NCBI GenBank assembly: GCA_963792655.1
Contig: CAWBWU010000004.1
Coordinates: 186,001-250,000, forward strand
Reading direction: 5' to 3'
DNA: 64,000 nt
From: DOZZ01 sp963792655
GTDB lineage: Bacteria; Acidobacteriota; Terriglobia; Bryobacterales; Bryobacteraceae
The position numbers and the translations under genes are program-made. Position 1 is the stretch's first letter. Every line of letters starts with the position of its first letter. The notes beneath the pieces are model-generated. The model saw nothing but the letters and a program-made list of their open reading frames with translations. It was not told the origin of the DNA and did not search any database. Positions 25,213 through 34,825 of the stretch are shown here, in pieces.

Positions 25213-28200
25213 CGCGCAGACAACTCCTCCGGAACCACGTCACCGCGCAACTCGAGTCGCGCGGCCAGCAGGTCGGGGCTGGAGTTGAGGGCGTCAGCGA
25301 ACAGCGCTTTTCCTTCCGCGACATGGCTGTGGCGCAGATCAATCAATCCCAGCAGGTAGCGAGCGGCCGAACGGTGCACCGGCTGCTTGTCATCCTTCTC
25401 GGCGGCAGCGAAGTTGGCGAAGTGAGTCTCCAGTCGATCCGCTTCCGGCTTGCGGCCCAGCCGGTCAAGCGCGAGGACCATGAAGTAGTTCTCACTGCTC
25501 CAGCTATCGCGATCGCCGGAAAGGCTTTGCATGCCCGTGAGGCTCTTTTCATAAGCAAGGCGGGCTTCCGCTGTCTTCCCCATTGCTTCCAGGCTGCGGC
25601 CAATGTAGTAGTTCAGGCGCGGAGACGGTTGCTGCTGGAAGTCATCAACGCCCAGGTTGACGGGCGGTTTCAGAGCCGATTGAAAATACTGGAGGGCATT
25701 CTGGTAATCGCCGCGAGCAAAGGACTGCGCGCCCATCCCGTAGCGCAGCACACGATACTTGTCGCGCAGCGTGTAGGTGCGATGGCGCGGCGCAAACGTA
25801 TGGGTCTCGATCAGGCGTTCCGCGTCGTCATAGCGGCCCTTGTTCAGGTTTGCCGCGAGAATTCCCTCGGCCAGATCGTCATCATTCGGTGTGCGCTGCA
25901 ACGCTTTGTTCAACACGGCGAGCTGGTCGTCGAAACGGCCCGCGCGGGCATACAGCGTGCTCAGATCATCCAGAGTCCGCACGTGCGACGGGTTAAGAGC
26001 GACCGCGCGTTCCAACTGCTCCGCCGCCTTTTCTACAGGACGCCCCTGTTCGGCGTAAGCCAGTCCCAATGCGCGGCGCGTTGCAAAGTCACCCGGTTCT
26101 ATCGCAGCCGCAGCTTCCCATTGCGCGATGGCCTCTTGCTGCCTGCCACGGAAATACAAGAGGCACGCCAAATCGAAGCGCGCTGTTGCATCCTGCGGAC
26201 GCAGGCGCACGGCTTCAAGCAGCGGCGCTTCACTTTCCAAACGATATGGAAAGCGATCTACGTGGCGGTTGGCATGAGCCGCTTTGTTCAAAGTCGCGTC
26301 GGCCGCTGCGACATCCCCGGCACGCCGTTGGCAGTACGCGAGCGTGTAATAGAACTCCGGCGTAGCGCGCTCGGCCGCGCTCGTCTGGCCGGCAAGACTG
26401 AGTAACTCTGCCGCCTGCTGCCAGCGCTCCAGGTTGCGGTAGAAAATCGTCAGGTTCAGAGCTTCTTCAGGCTGTCCGCCCAGCACGTCCAGCAACTGAG
26501 CACGGGTCTGGGGAGTGCGGGAGAGGAACCACCGCTCAGCCGCGGCAATCCTGTTGCCCGGGTCGAGTTTTTCCAGCCGCGTGAGATGCGACTCCGCGCC
26601 CGGGCGGTCGCCACGCTCGCGCAACGCGACTGCTAAAGCGGAGTGTGCGAGCAGGTCGTTCGCGTTCGCTGCGAGCGCGCTTTCAAAATGCGTCACTGCC
26701 GTGTCGAGCTGATGCTTTTGGAAATCAAGCCGGCCCAGGTGATATTCCCGTGCTCCGTAAAATGCGCTCTCCGGCCAGATGTAGTAAAGATTGCGCTCCG
26801 CCTCTGCATCTTTGTGCAACGCAAATTGCGACATCGCCAGATAGTAGTAAGCCGAGTCAGCGTAGGGATCACGCTCAATCGCTTTGCTCAACTGTTGGAC
26901 GGCCTGTTCGTAGCGCCCGGCATTGAAATGCGCAATACCCAGCAGTAGGTGCGCGCGTGAATAGCCGGGATCGATCTGAAAGGCGCGATCGAACAACGCC
27001 TGCGCGCCGCTCTCATCCAGTTCCTTCAGGCGATACTCGGCTGCCAGCGTCAATTCCTCTGCGCTCATCTTCTCCGGCGGCGTGCGCGGCTGCTCCAGCG
27101 GCCTGGTGAACGGTGTGTACTCCTTGCGCCCCGGATTTTCATCGGGACGGACATAATCCAGCAACACATTTCCCGCAGCGTCGGTCACCTTCACAGTTAA
27201 TTCGTGCAGCGCATCGCCGGAAGGAGCATTGTGAATCTCGAAATTCAAGGTGCGTGCGGGGTCCAGATCGGCCGACGTATGCAACAGTTCACCGGAACGC
27301 GCACTCACCGTCAGCACAGCTTTCGGCACCACGTGCGTGCTGGCCAGCGCCAATCTGACAACGTCGTCGGATACCGTCAGGTTCAATGCGATATCGCGCG
27401 TGAGGGTAGTGAGTCCCCTGGTCCGGGATACCGGAATCCACCATTCGCTCCAGCCTTCGTTGTGATGAGGCGCAACCCATTCATAGTGGCCATCCCACAC
27501 GTGCCGGCCGCTCTGTACTTCCACGTAGGGCCCGGCGTTGTCCGTGTAGCCGCGTTCAAACGTCTTTGCCCCTGCGCCGTACCCGAAGGTCCACAGCTTC
27601 ATGCCCTGCACCACGCGCCGGTCTCCGTAACGAAAGATTCCGTAATCGCGATCAAATTGATACGCGCCGTGAAAGTTGTCGTAGATGTCGATGCCGAACA
27701 CTCCCAGCATGTTCTGGTTGTTGCGGTCGCGGCTGTAGTCGACGCCGTTGTAGATGGGCCAGTCAGCAATATCTGCCGTGGTATGCCCTACGGTGCGGCT
27801 CATGGGATAGAGGAAGCGCGTCTCCGGTGTGGCAGAAAGCGCGGTGTTGATCCAGAACATCTGGGGCTCGCGCACGTCGCGCGGGTTGAAGCACGACACT
27901 TTGATCTCGAGCGCCGCGATGCCCGGATGCAGCGTCGCCGATAAATCTACATTCATGCCATACACCGGATCGGTCTCGCTCAGCACCAGCGTGAGACTTC
28001 CGTCCGGTTGCCTGACCACGCGATGTGCCCAGAATGGTTCCCCATAAAGCGTGAGCGTGTGGACATCCTGCGGTCCCGTCAACTCCATACCCGATTGGGG
28101 CCAGCTATTGCGCGGATTGTAAGGCGCGGGCTTCACAACATCGTTGCGATAGAGCATCTCGCGCTTCCGCAGCTTGTCATAGACCGAGTAAATTCGCCCC

Positions 28201-28478
28201 CCGAACTCCGGGATGTAGGTCAGCTTGAGATATTCGTTCTCCACAAACACCGCTGCATATTCCTTAGGGTTCGGCCCCGGCTTATAGGGCATCAGGTATG
28301 TCGTAAACGGATACATCCCGGTGACGGTCGAATTGGAGAACAGCGGTGGCTCTGTCTCGCGAGCCGAATGTTCGTAAGTGGGAATGCTCAGTTTGCCTTC
28401 ATAACTGCGCACGGCCGGTACATCCGCCGCACACGCAGTCGCAACTGCGGCGAGTGCTGTCCACAGCGTTCGCTTCAT
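25209..28478 (-). CDS. DUF5107 domain protein with C-terminal tetratricopeptide repeats
   Basis: A 1089-residue secreted protein (signal peptide LWTALAAVATACAADVP). Residues about 20-420 are DUF5107, a galactose-mutarotase-like beta-sandwich: PYKPGPNPKEYAAVFVENEY, PEFGGRIYSVYDKLRKREML, GMELTGPQDVHTL, WAHRVVRQPDGSLTLVLSE, HEVW-type aromatic patches. Residues about 470-1050 contain a dozen or so TPR units (ALFDRAFQIDPGYSRAHLLL, AVQQLSKAIERDPYADSAYY, AVALNPSHVRTLDDLSTLYA). The combination is recurrent in glycan-utilisation loci and is suspected to bind or cleave carbohydrates, but no activity is assigned here. It overlaps both neighbours by 4 bases, so it is translationally coupled inside the operon. 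Confidence 0.88.
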   Translation of the reverse strand: MKRTLWTALAAVATACAADVPAVRSYEGKLSIPTYEHSARETEPPLFSNSTVTGMYPFTTYLMPYKPGPNPKEYAAVFVENEYLKLTYIPEFGGRIYSVYDKLRKREMLYRNDVVKPAPYNPRNSWPQSGMELTGPQDVHTLTLYGEPFWAHRVVRQPDGSLTLVLSETDPVYGMNVDLSATLHPGIAALEIKVSCFNPRDVREPQMFWINTALSATPETRFLYPMSRTVGHTTADIADWPIYNGVDYSRDRNNQNMLGVFGIDIYDNFHGAYQFDRDYGIFRYGDRRVVQGMKLWTFGYGAGAKTFERGYTDNAGPYVEVQSGRHVWDGHYEWVAPHHNEGWSEWWIPVSRTRGLTTLTRDIALNLTVSDDVVRLALASTHVVPKAVLTVSARSGELLHTSADLDPARTLNFEIHNAPSGDALHELTVKVTDAAGNVLLDYVRPDENPGRKEYTPFTRPLEQPRTPPEKMSAEELTLAAEYRLKELDESGAQALFDRAFQIDPGYSRAHLLLGIAHFNAGRYEQAVQQLSKAIERDPYADSAYYYLAMSQFALHKDAEAERNLYYIWPESAFYGAREYHLGRLDFQKHQLDTAVTHFESALAANANDLLAHSALAVALRERGDRPGAESHLTRLEKLDPGNRIAAAERWFLSRTPQTRAQLLDVLGGQPEEALNLTIFYRNLERWQQAAELLSLAGQTSAAERATPEFYYTLAYCQRRAGDVAAADATLNKAAHANRHVDRFPYRLESEAPLLEAVRLRPQDATARFDLACLLYFRGRQQEAIAQWEAAAAIEPGDFATRRALGLAYAEQGRPVEKAAEQLERAVALNPSHVRTLDDLSTLYARAGRFDDQLAVLNKALQRTPNDDDLAEGILAANLNKGRYDDAERLIETHTFAPRHRTYTLRDKYRVLRYGMGAQSFARGDYQNALQYFQSALKPPVNLGVDDFQQQPSPRLNYYIGRSLEAMGKTAEARLAYEKSLTGMQSLSGDRDSWSSENYFMVLALDRLGRKPEADRLETHFANFAAAEKDDKQPVHRSAARYLLGLIDLRHSHVAEGKALFADALNSSPDLLAARLELRGDVVPEELSAR

Positions 28479-29050
28479 TTCACGTTCTCCCGGGGATCCT
28501 GGTCCTTCTGACTTACTACTTCGGCGACGGCAACGATATCGCCCAGACTATTGCGTACGGGCGCGAGTACCGACACCATGCCCCGCTTGCGGCTCACGCT
28601 GACCCTCTTGCCGCCGGAGATTACGCGCTGCATCTCCGCCGGCATCGCCTGCTCCAGATCTCCCCAGTTCCAGAACTGGCTCAACTCATGCACGTTGCGG
28701 ATCACGATCTGCACGCGAACGGCATTCCCTGGCTCGGGCATCCACAGGTTCACATCACAAGGCGTTCCACAAAGATGCGCCAGGCGAATCAGCGTCTTCT
28801 TGGTCTCGATGAAAGGCGCGGCATTCACATCGTAGTTGTCACCGGCCCGCCAGGGATCGCGCCTGTCTTTCACGGTCAGGTAGTGGGCCGAGCGCGGGGT
28901 TTGGATGCGCAGGCAGGTATCGCCATCCAGCATGACGGAAGCCACGCGGGCAACCTGGTCCAGATCGCGCAGCATGGCTGAGTTCTCGCCCGAATTACCC
29001 GCGGCGAACACGCCGGAGGCGAAGAGCAATACAGCAATCGCTCTTCTCAC
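28475..29050 (-). CDS. Small secreted protein of unknown function, cache/sensor-like fold possible
   Basis: A 191-residue protein with a signal peptide (RRAIAVLLFASGVFAAG) and no membrane anchor. Visible motifs are LRDLDQVARVASVMLDGDTC, a two-cysteine segment LIRLAHLCGTPCDVNLWMPE, and a C-terminal GMVSVLAPVRNSLGDIVAVA that resembles the last strands of PAS/cache-type ligand-binding modules. I do not recognise a named family. It overlaps the DUF4091 gene and the DUF5107 gene by 4 bases each, so its production is tied to the glycan operon. A soluble periplasmic ligand-binding role is possible but is inference only. Confidence 0.7.
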   Translation of the reverse strand: MRRAIAVLLFASGVFAAGNSGENSAMLRDLDQVARVASVMLDGDTCLRIQTPRSAHYLTVKDRRDPWRAGDNYDVNAAPFIETKKTLIRLAHLCGTPCDVNLWMPEPGNAVRVQIVIRNVHELSQFWNWGDLEQAMPAEMQRVISGGKRVSVSRKRGMVSVLAPVRNSLGDIVAVAEVVSQKDQDPRENVK

Positions 29051-30882
29051 CGGCTCTCCTTCGCCAGCTCAAATACATAAGTGCGCACGCGCTGCCACGC
29101 GGCGGAATCCAGCAGCGCGGCAAACTTTGGCGGAATCGGCGCGGCGTCTTCGACGTCGGCGTTCGACCAGTTTTCGGGATTCGAGTCGGCAAGCGCCGGG
29201 CGCGGCGTCCACCACTCGTCGGGCAATGTGCCGTTGAAGAGTTGCGCAACGCGGGCGCGGCTGTCCTCCCGTTTCGCAAGACTGGTCAGGAGCGCAAGAT
29301 CCTGCACTGCATTGCGCTCGATCTTCAGCCGCACCGATGGCAGGGGTTCCGCAATACCGAAGCGGTCACCGGGGTAAACCAGCGTCTCAGCGCCGCCTTT
29401 GAAGTGAAACCACGGGTCAGCACCGGCCGCCACCGTCTGCCAGCGGACAAAGCCTTGCACGCCCTGCATCCAGGTGCGCACCACATCAAGCGTGATGTGG
29501 GAACTGGCTTCGGTCACCGGTGGAGTCCCGCCGTAAGTCCAGACTATGTCGCCGCGATCGCGCAACATCTTCGGTGCTGATGGATACCAGCTGAACATGC
29601 CTCCACCACATACCCAGAAGTTGAGCGTGCCTTGCAATTCGCGCCACTGGCGTTCCATCGTCCAACTCACGTCGGCGCGGAACACAAACCTGACGGGGGA
29701 GTCTGCCGGTACTGCCAGCCGAAGCAGTCGTGCGTAGACCGGAAAGGAGGCATAGTCGCCCGGAAAGCGCGTCTCGTCGCCATCCCACCAGAAACCCTTG
29801 TAGCGCTTCTTATGGTTGAAGAACATTTCGAAGTTTGTGTGAGTCCAGCCTTTCGCACGAAAGTGCTGTTCCATTTCGGACACGACGTTGACGAACTCGC
29901 GTTCGTACCCGGGTTCCCCCCACCACTCGAGCGATGCTGGCCATTCGGGGTTGATGGGCAGATACACGAATGGAATCGGCTGCGGCCCACGATGGGTTTG
30001 CGCAAACGCCGAACCATCCAGCAACGGGCCGTAGTGTTGGTCAAAGAACGACCAGTCGGCTACATGTTTTGTCTTGCCCGAGCCCGCCAGACGCGGAGCA
30101 AACTCCGGTCCCACTTTGCCGGCGTGCCCATAACCCAGTTGATGAAAAATGCCGCGGTGCTCGTAGAACATGCGGTGGTACGCATGAATCAGATCAAACG
30201 TTTTTGTGGAGTAGAACGCCTGTTCCCCCACGTGCCGCCGCAACTCGGGGTAGTCGCTGCTGAACCACGATGTGCCGTAGGAGTTGTGATCAATCAGTAC
30301 GGGATCTTCCGCCGGAACGAGCGCGGGCAGCACGTGGAGATGCAGCGGAAGTGTGACGGTCTTCCCCTGGCTGGTCAGCGTCGCTCTGGTTTCAAAGTCT
30401 CCCGCGGTTGCGGCAGCGGGCACCCAGATATCAATCCAGAAGCTCTGCACGGTTTGCCCGGCGATGTGATTTGCGGCATCGGGCAAATGGGAAGAGTAAG
30501 GGGACTGTACCGGGATCAGGGCATCCGGAAAATAGGTTTTGGTTTCGGGGAGGAAGTGGAACCACTCGCGGTACAGTGCGAGTTCAACGCGTGTCGCCGG
30601 GGCGAACGGCGCCACGGTTAACTGGTAGGCGGCGGACTGATCGGATGTCACCAGCAGGTGGCACGAAGCATATCCGCCTCGTGCAGTTTCCAGAGGCAGC
30701 TGTTGCAGGGGAATGGCACCCGCGGTCCGGTCGGGGGCAACGATTCCGCCAAATGGGTCCGGGCGCAGGTGCTCGGGCAGCAGCGAAAGTGAAGCCGCCG
30801 GTGTGCAGATGCAGCAACAAACGGTCAGGACGCCCGCCGCGAGCGCCCGCCGGATCCGGACGTCTATAGCTTGACGGCCCAT
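29047..30882 (-). CDS. DUF4091 (GH123-like) glycoside hydrolase domain protein
   Basis: A 611-residue secreted protein; a signal peptide covers about residues 10-32. Residues about 40-180 form an N-terminal beta-sandwich, and the rest resembles the (beta/alpha)8 domain of GH123/DUF4091 proteins: FVYLPINPEWPASLEWWGEP, GWTHTNFEMFFNHKKRYKGF, FVFRADVSWTMERQW, IVWTYGG, then the diagnostic C-terminal sequence GFVRWQTVAAGADPWFHF, ETLVYPGDRFG, LPSVRLKIERNAVQDLALL. Characterised GH123 enzymes are beta-N-acetylgalactosaminidases; DUF4091 proteins are mostly uncharacterised. The start overlaps the preceding Gfo/Idh gene by 19 bases. The GH20-like gene in the same operon supports an amino-sugar substrate, as an inference. 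Confidence 0.75.
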   Translation of the reverse strand: MGRQAIDVRIRRALAAGVLTVCCCICTPAASLSLLPEHLRPDPFGGIVAPDRTAGAIPLQQLPLETARGGYASCHLLVTSDQSAAYQLTVAPFAPATRVELALYREWFHFLPETKTYFPDALIPVQSPYSSHLPDAANHIAGQTVQSFWIDIWVPAAATAGDFETRATLTSQGKTVTLPLHLHVLPALVPAEDPVLIDHNSYGTSWFSSDYPELRRHVGEQAFYSTKTFDLIHAYHRMFYEHRGIFHQLGYGHAGKVGPEFAPRLAGSGKTKHVADWSFFDQHYGPLLDGSAFAQTHRGPQPIPFVYLPINPEWPASLEWWGEPGYEREFVNVVSEMEQHFRAKGWTHTNFEMFFNHKKRYKGFWWDGDETRFPGDYASFPVYARLLRLAVPADSPVRFVFRADVSWTMERQWRELQGTLNFWVCGGGMFSWYPSAPKMLRDRGDIVWTYGGTPPVTEASSHITLDVVRTWMQGVQGFVRWQTVAAGADPWFHFKGGAETLVYPGDRFGIAEPLPSVRLKIERNAVQDLALLTSLAKREDSRARVAQLFNGTLPDEWWTPRPALADSNPENWSNADVEDAAPIPPKFAALLDSAAWQRVRTYVFELAKESR

Positions 30883-32166
30883 TGCGCGCGGGAATCCGGA
30901 TGCAGCAGCGGTCTGGCTTCAGGTTGCTTCACCGTGTGGTGCGCTTCGTCCCAATCGAGCCGCAGCCGGCTGCGCAGCGATACATTGCCCAGAATGCTGG
31001 TGGCTGATGAGCGGACACACGTTTCGATATCGCTGTTCGGCTTCTCGCGGGTGCGAATGCACTTGACGAAATTCGCCCAGTGCAGCGGATGCGGGTCCGT
31101 GACACGCGGCATTTCGAAAGGCTCCAGGCCCATTCCCTTCTCCGGAGTCAGCCGACACAGCGAGCGGTCCACATACAAAGTCCCGCGCGTGCCGTGGAAA
31201 GTGATGCCCATCAGACGGTTCTTCGCGGCCTCCGTGTTGTTCGAACGGTGTTCCCACGAGCCGAGAAAACCCGGATATTCATAGACGACCTGCATCGTGT
31301 CAGGGGTCTCTGTGTCATCCGTGAACCAGTACTTGCCACCGAGCGCAGCGATCGCGAGCGGCATCTGCTCTCCGAACGCCATCTGCACGATATCGATCAT
31401 GTGCACACCCGAATCCGTCAGTTGACCGCCCGCGTAATCCCAGAAATAGCGGAAGTAGGAATATGCGTTCGGGATACACGCCGAAGCGATTCGGATTAAA
31501 CGGCCGCGCGGGTGCCGGCCCTTGCCACATTTCCCAGTTCAGGCCGGCCGGCACCGCGCTCGAGGGCGGATTGCCGATGCCTTCGCGAGGCTGGTTGCTG
31601 TAGATCCAGGTCTTGCACATGGTGACCTTGCCCAGCGTTCCGTCGCGCACCATCTCGCACGCCTTCTGAAAATGTTGACCGGAGCGTTGCCAGGTTCCTG
31701 CCTGCACTACCCGCTGGTGTTTGCGCGCGGCTTCCACCATCGGCCACCCATCGTCGATTGACACGCAGGCTGGTTTTTCGACGTAGACGTCTTTGCCGGC
31801 TTTGCATGCTTCGACAGTCATGTAGGGATGCCAGTGATCGGGAGTAGAGATGCACACCGCATCAATCGATCGATCCGCCAGCACTTCCCGGAAATCAGCA
31901 GTCTCTTTCGGAGTATTCCCGGTACGTTTTGCAACGGCCGCAGCCCGCTCGAGGTGTGGCTGATAGACGTCGCAGACGGCGCCCACGCGAACTCCCGACT
32001 GCGCCATGGCGGCAGTCAGGTTGTCGGTCCCCATGGTTCCCACTCCGATGAACCCCAGAGTGATCTGATCGCTGGGGGGCACAGCCGCGGCTGCCGGCGC
32101 CGAAGCCAACGCGGTGGCGGCTGCGGCTTTGAGAAATGCTCGGCGGTCCAGTTCAGTTTTTCCCAT
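30864..32166 (-). pseudogene. Gfo/Idh/MocA-family oxidoreductase, one frameshift
   Basis: A Tat-leader oxidoreductase of about 433 residues, open after removing one base near 31470. The N-terminus KTELDRRAFLKAAAATALAS is a twin-arginine signal. The Rossmann region reads ITLGFIGVGTMGTDNLTAAM and the dinucleotide/sugar loop CISTPDHWHPYMTVEACKAG, then KDVYVEKPACVSIDDGW with the catalytic EKP. After FNPNRFGVYP the frame breaks; the other frame continues NAYSYFRYFWDYAGG, QLTDSGVHMIDIVQ, YEYPGFLGSWEHRSN and VKCIRTREKPNSDIET. It is a periplasmic sugar or polyol oxidoreductase or a 3-keto-glycoside-processing enzyme; many exported members keep a tightly bound NAD. It lies between the APC permease and DUF4091 genes. 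Confidence 0.85.
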
Positions 32167-32236
32167 GAGGATAACTTTACCCCAACAAGAAAGGCTGTTC
32201 GAACAGAATTTGCGGGTGGCAGTTTGTGAAGGGCTT

Positions 32237-33592
32237 CTATATCGCGGTATCCTGCAGCGCGCTGATTTCCTTGGGAGCGTTGCGAAAACCCCGAGTCAGG
32301 AACGCGAGATAGAGAACGCCGATCAACAGCCAGACGAAGCCGGCAATTTTTGCCTTCGTGCTCAGGCTCATCCAGAGATACGTGCAGAAACAGGCGCCGA
32401 GGGCCGGGAAGATGAGGTTAGTGAAGAGGGCGCGCCCGGAGCGCATGCGCGCGCGAATGTAGAAATGGCGGATGACGCTCAAATTCACCAGAATGAAGCC
32501 CGCGAAGGCTCCGAAGTTCAACAGCTCCACCGCAATCTCAAAGCGCATGAATATGGACGCCACCATGGACAGACCACCGAGTAGATAGATACTGCGCGTG
32601 GGCGTCAGATGCTTCGGGTCGAGATGCGCGAAGATGCGGCGCGAGAGCACACCGTCGCGCCCCATGCCATACAGCAGCCGGGATGCGCCCGCCTGGCCGG
32701 TCAGCGCGCTCGCGAGTCCTGCCACGAGCAACACGAATGTCAGGCTCCCGAACATCCATGCACCTCCAATGCGCTGGCCGAGATCGAGAATGATCGTCTC
32801 GGGATCTCGAAAGGAGTGAAAGTCGGGCCATACCAGCGCAGCCAGATACACGGTGACGAAACAGATCAGCGTCTGCAAAACGCAGACCAACACAGTTGCG
32901 AAACCGATCTCTCTCTCGGGATTCACGGTGTCTTCAGCCAGCGTCGAAATCGCGTCGAAACCGATGTAAGAGATGGCGGCCACGCCGGCGCCCAGCATCA
33001 GAGGGCGAAGACCGAACGTCTGCGGCCGATAAATGGCGGACATGTCAAAGAGCCCGGCAAAACCGTGTTGGCTGACCACGTATCTGGCGGCAAGCAGAAT
33101 GAAAGCCACTGCGCACAACCCCATTAGGGCCATCATGACTTCACTGGCGCGCGCGGTCACGCGGATACCCGGGATGTTGATGAGCGTGAGGCCCACCGAA
33201 AACAAAATCGCCCAGGCTTCATAGGGCACGACAGGAAGCAGGCGATGCGCTGTTAGCGCAGCATAGATGATGCTCACCAGCGGGATGAGCACGTAGTCCA
33301 GAATCATGGCCCAGCCAGCCAGAAAGCCAACATTCTCGTTCAAGGCACGCCTTGCGTAGGTGTACGTCGAACCGGCCGAAGGAAAGGCGCCCGACATCTT
33401 CCCGTAGCTCGCCGCGGTGAACAGCACGGCCACCATGGCGACGAGATATCCGAGCGCGGCATGGCCGCGCGAAAGTTGCTGCACAATGCCATACACGGGA
33501 TAAGGCGCGGTGGGACCGAGAATCACCAGTCCATAGAGCACTAAATCCCGTCGTGAAAGAACGCGCTTCAGCGCCGGAGGGGCTTGACTCAC
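32237..33592 (-). CDS. APC-superfamily amino acid/polyamine-type permease
   Basis: A 451-residue inner-membrane transporter with about 12 hydrophobic helices. The first helix contains LVILGPTAPYPVYGIV, then YGKMSGAFPSAGSTYTYARR, the APC motif after TM2, and ISYIGFDAISTLAEDTVNPE with REIGFATVL, the conserved helix 6-7 region. These identify the amino acid-polyamine-organocation superfamily. The substrate is not predictable; in a glycan locus it could import an amine or amino sugar product, but that is speculative. The start overlaps the end of the ROK regulator gene by 4 bases and the permease precedes the frameshifted Gfo/Idh gene, all on one transcript. Confidence 0.9.
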   Translation of the reverse strand: MSQAPPALKRVLSRRDLVLYGLVILGPTAPYPVYGIVQQLSRGHAALGYLVAMVAVLFTAASYGKMSGAFPSAGSTYTYARRALNENVGFLAGWAMILDYVLIPLVSIIYAALTAHRLLPVVPYEAWAILFSVGLTLINIPGIRVTARASEVMMALMGLCAVAFILLAARYVVSQHGFAGLFDMSAIYRPQTFGLRPLMLGAGVAAISYIGFDAISTLAEDTVNPEREIGFATVLVCVLQTLICFVTVYLAALVWPDFHSFRDPETIILDLGQRIGGAWMFGSLTFVLLVAGLASALTGQAGASRLLYGMGRDGVLSRRIFAHLDPKHLTPTRSIYLLGGLSMVASIFMRFEIAVELLNFGAFAGFILVNLSVIRHFYIRARMRSGRALFTNLIFPALGACFCTYLWMSLSTKAKIAGFVWLLIGVLYLAFLTRGFRNAPKEISALQDTAI

Positions 33593-34818
33593 CTGGACTC
33601 CGAGAGCACCGGGACCGGCGAGATCCCCGTGAAGATCCGGGCTAACGGCAGTGTGGCCGCTCCGATCAGCGCCGCTTCTCCGCCGAAAGCCGATGGCCGG
33701 ATCTGCAGGCTGTGCCCGCCCAGCAGTTCACGCTCATCCGGCAACTGCTGGCGCAGGATCGGGCCAAACTGTGGCCATGCATCGGTGATCGCGGCGTCCA
33801 CGACGACGGCATCGGCATCCAGTGCCCAGACCATATTCGAAACTCCGATGCCCAGGTAGCGCGATGCCTCAGCCACGATTTGTGTGGCGATCGGATCGCC
33901 GGCCATCGATAACGCCGCGATACGCCGCACGCGAGCCGATGTGTCGCCGCCGTTATTCTGCCGCCGGCTTCCGCTGACGTCGGAGTAGCGCTGGCACAGC
34001 GCTGGGTTGGAGATCAGGCGCTCCAGGCAACCCGCGCGATCGTGCCGTTCTTCGCCGGGCGCCGCCTCCACCACCATTTGCCCAAATTCACCCGCAGCCA
34101 TGTGCGGCCCGGGGTAGAGCTTGCCATCGAAGAGGATACCCATGCCAACCCCTTCGTCTACTTTGACGAACAGGAAGCAGTGGCGTCCCGCAATGTCCGC
34201 TAAACCATAGGTGTATTCCGCGAGCGCAGCGGCGCGCACATTGTTCTCCACCATCACTGGCTCGCGCAGGCGCTGCTCCAGAAACCTGCGGACCGGAATT
34301 TCGCGCCATTCGGGCCGGCTGCCCTGTACCAGCACACCCGTATCACTATTGACGATTCCGCGTGCACAGATTCCCATGCCCGGCAGCCGCTCGGCACCCA
34401 GTTCTTTGCCGAAGGAAAGAAATGCGTCGGCTACCATTTCCAGCGTTTGTTCCGCTGACGCCGGTGTGCGGAAGCGATGGGTGCGGACGATGCGTCCCTG
34501 CATTGTACTGACCGCGCACCGAGTCTCCCAATTCTGAATTTCGGCGCCGAAGATGACGCGTCGCGGATCGAGCGTGAGGCGGCGTCCGGGGCGGCCGCCA
34601 GTGGAGTTCTCCGCGCCATCTTCCCTGATCAGACCTTCTTCCATCAGGTCCGTTACGATGCGGGAGATGGCACCTTCCGATAAACCGCTCTGGCGCGCGA
34701 GATCGGCACGGGACATGTAATCGTTCTGTTGAAGTAGCAGCAACACGGCGGCACGGTTGGCACCGCGCACCTCGGGCGGCCGGAGAACGCGCCTCGCTGC
34801 TACGCCTTGTTTGACCAT
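33589..34818 (-). CDS. ROK-family transcriptional regulator with degenerate zinc site
   Basis: A 409-residue repressor-type ROK protein. Residues about 18-75 form a winged helix-turn-helix (RGANRAAVLLLLQQNDYMSR, ADLARQSGLSEGAISRIVTD, LMEEGLIREDG), then a sugar-kinase-like ROK domain (GMGICARGIVNSDTGVLV, VENNVRAAALAEYTYG, CFLFVKVDEGVGMGI). The family zinc motif (GH...CxCGxxGCxE) is mostly lost: the sequence reads EFGQMVVEAAPGEERHDR followed by AGCLE, so one of three cysteines remains and His is replaced by Gln. It is NagC/XylR-like and probably controls the surrounding glycan operon in response to a sugar. It lies in the middle of the operon between the GH20-like and APC genes. Confidence 0.88.
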   Translation of the reverse strand: MVKQGVAARRVLRPPEVRGANRAAVLLLLQQNDYMSRADLARQSGLSEGAISRIVTDLMEEGLIREDGAENSTGGRPGRRLTLDPRRVIFGAEIQNWETRCAVSTMQGRIVRTHRFRTPASAEQTLEMVADAFLSFGKELGAERLPGMGICARGIVNSDTGVLVQGSRPEWREIPVRRFLEQRLREPVMVENNVRAAALAEYTYGLADIAGRHCFLFVKVDEGVGMGILFDGKLYPGPHMAAGEFGQMVVEAAPGEERHDRAGCLERLISNPALCQRYSDVSGSRRQNNGGDTSARVRRIAALSMAGDPIATQIVAEASRYLGIGVSNMVWALDADAVVVDAAITDAWPQFGPILRQQLPDERELLGGHSLQIRPSAFGGEAALIGAATLPLARIFTGISPVPVLSESR

Positions 34819-34825
34819 ATCTGCC

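Noticed and set aside
25323..26405. Plus-strand open frame of 360 codons inside the DUF5107-TPR gene
   Set aside because: It is opposite to TPR repeats with clear periodicity; it has low-complexity Ala/Arg/Val composition and no ribosome binding site.
29632..30621. Plus-strand open frame of 329 codons opposite the DUF4091 gene
   Set aside because: The minus-strand product has a signal peptide and family motifs; the plus-strand translation has none.
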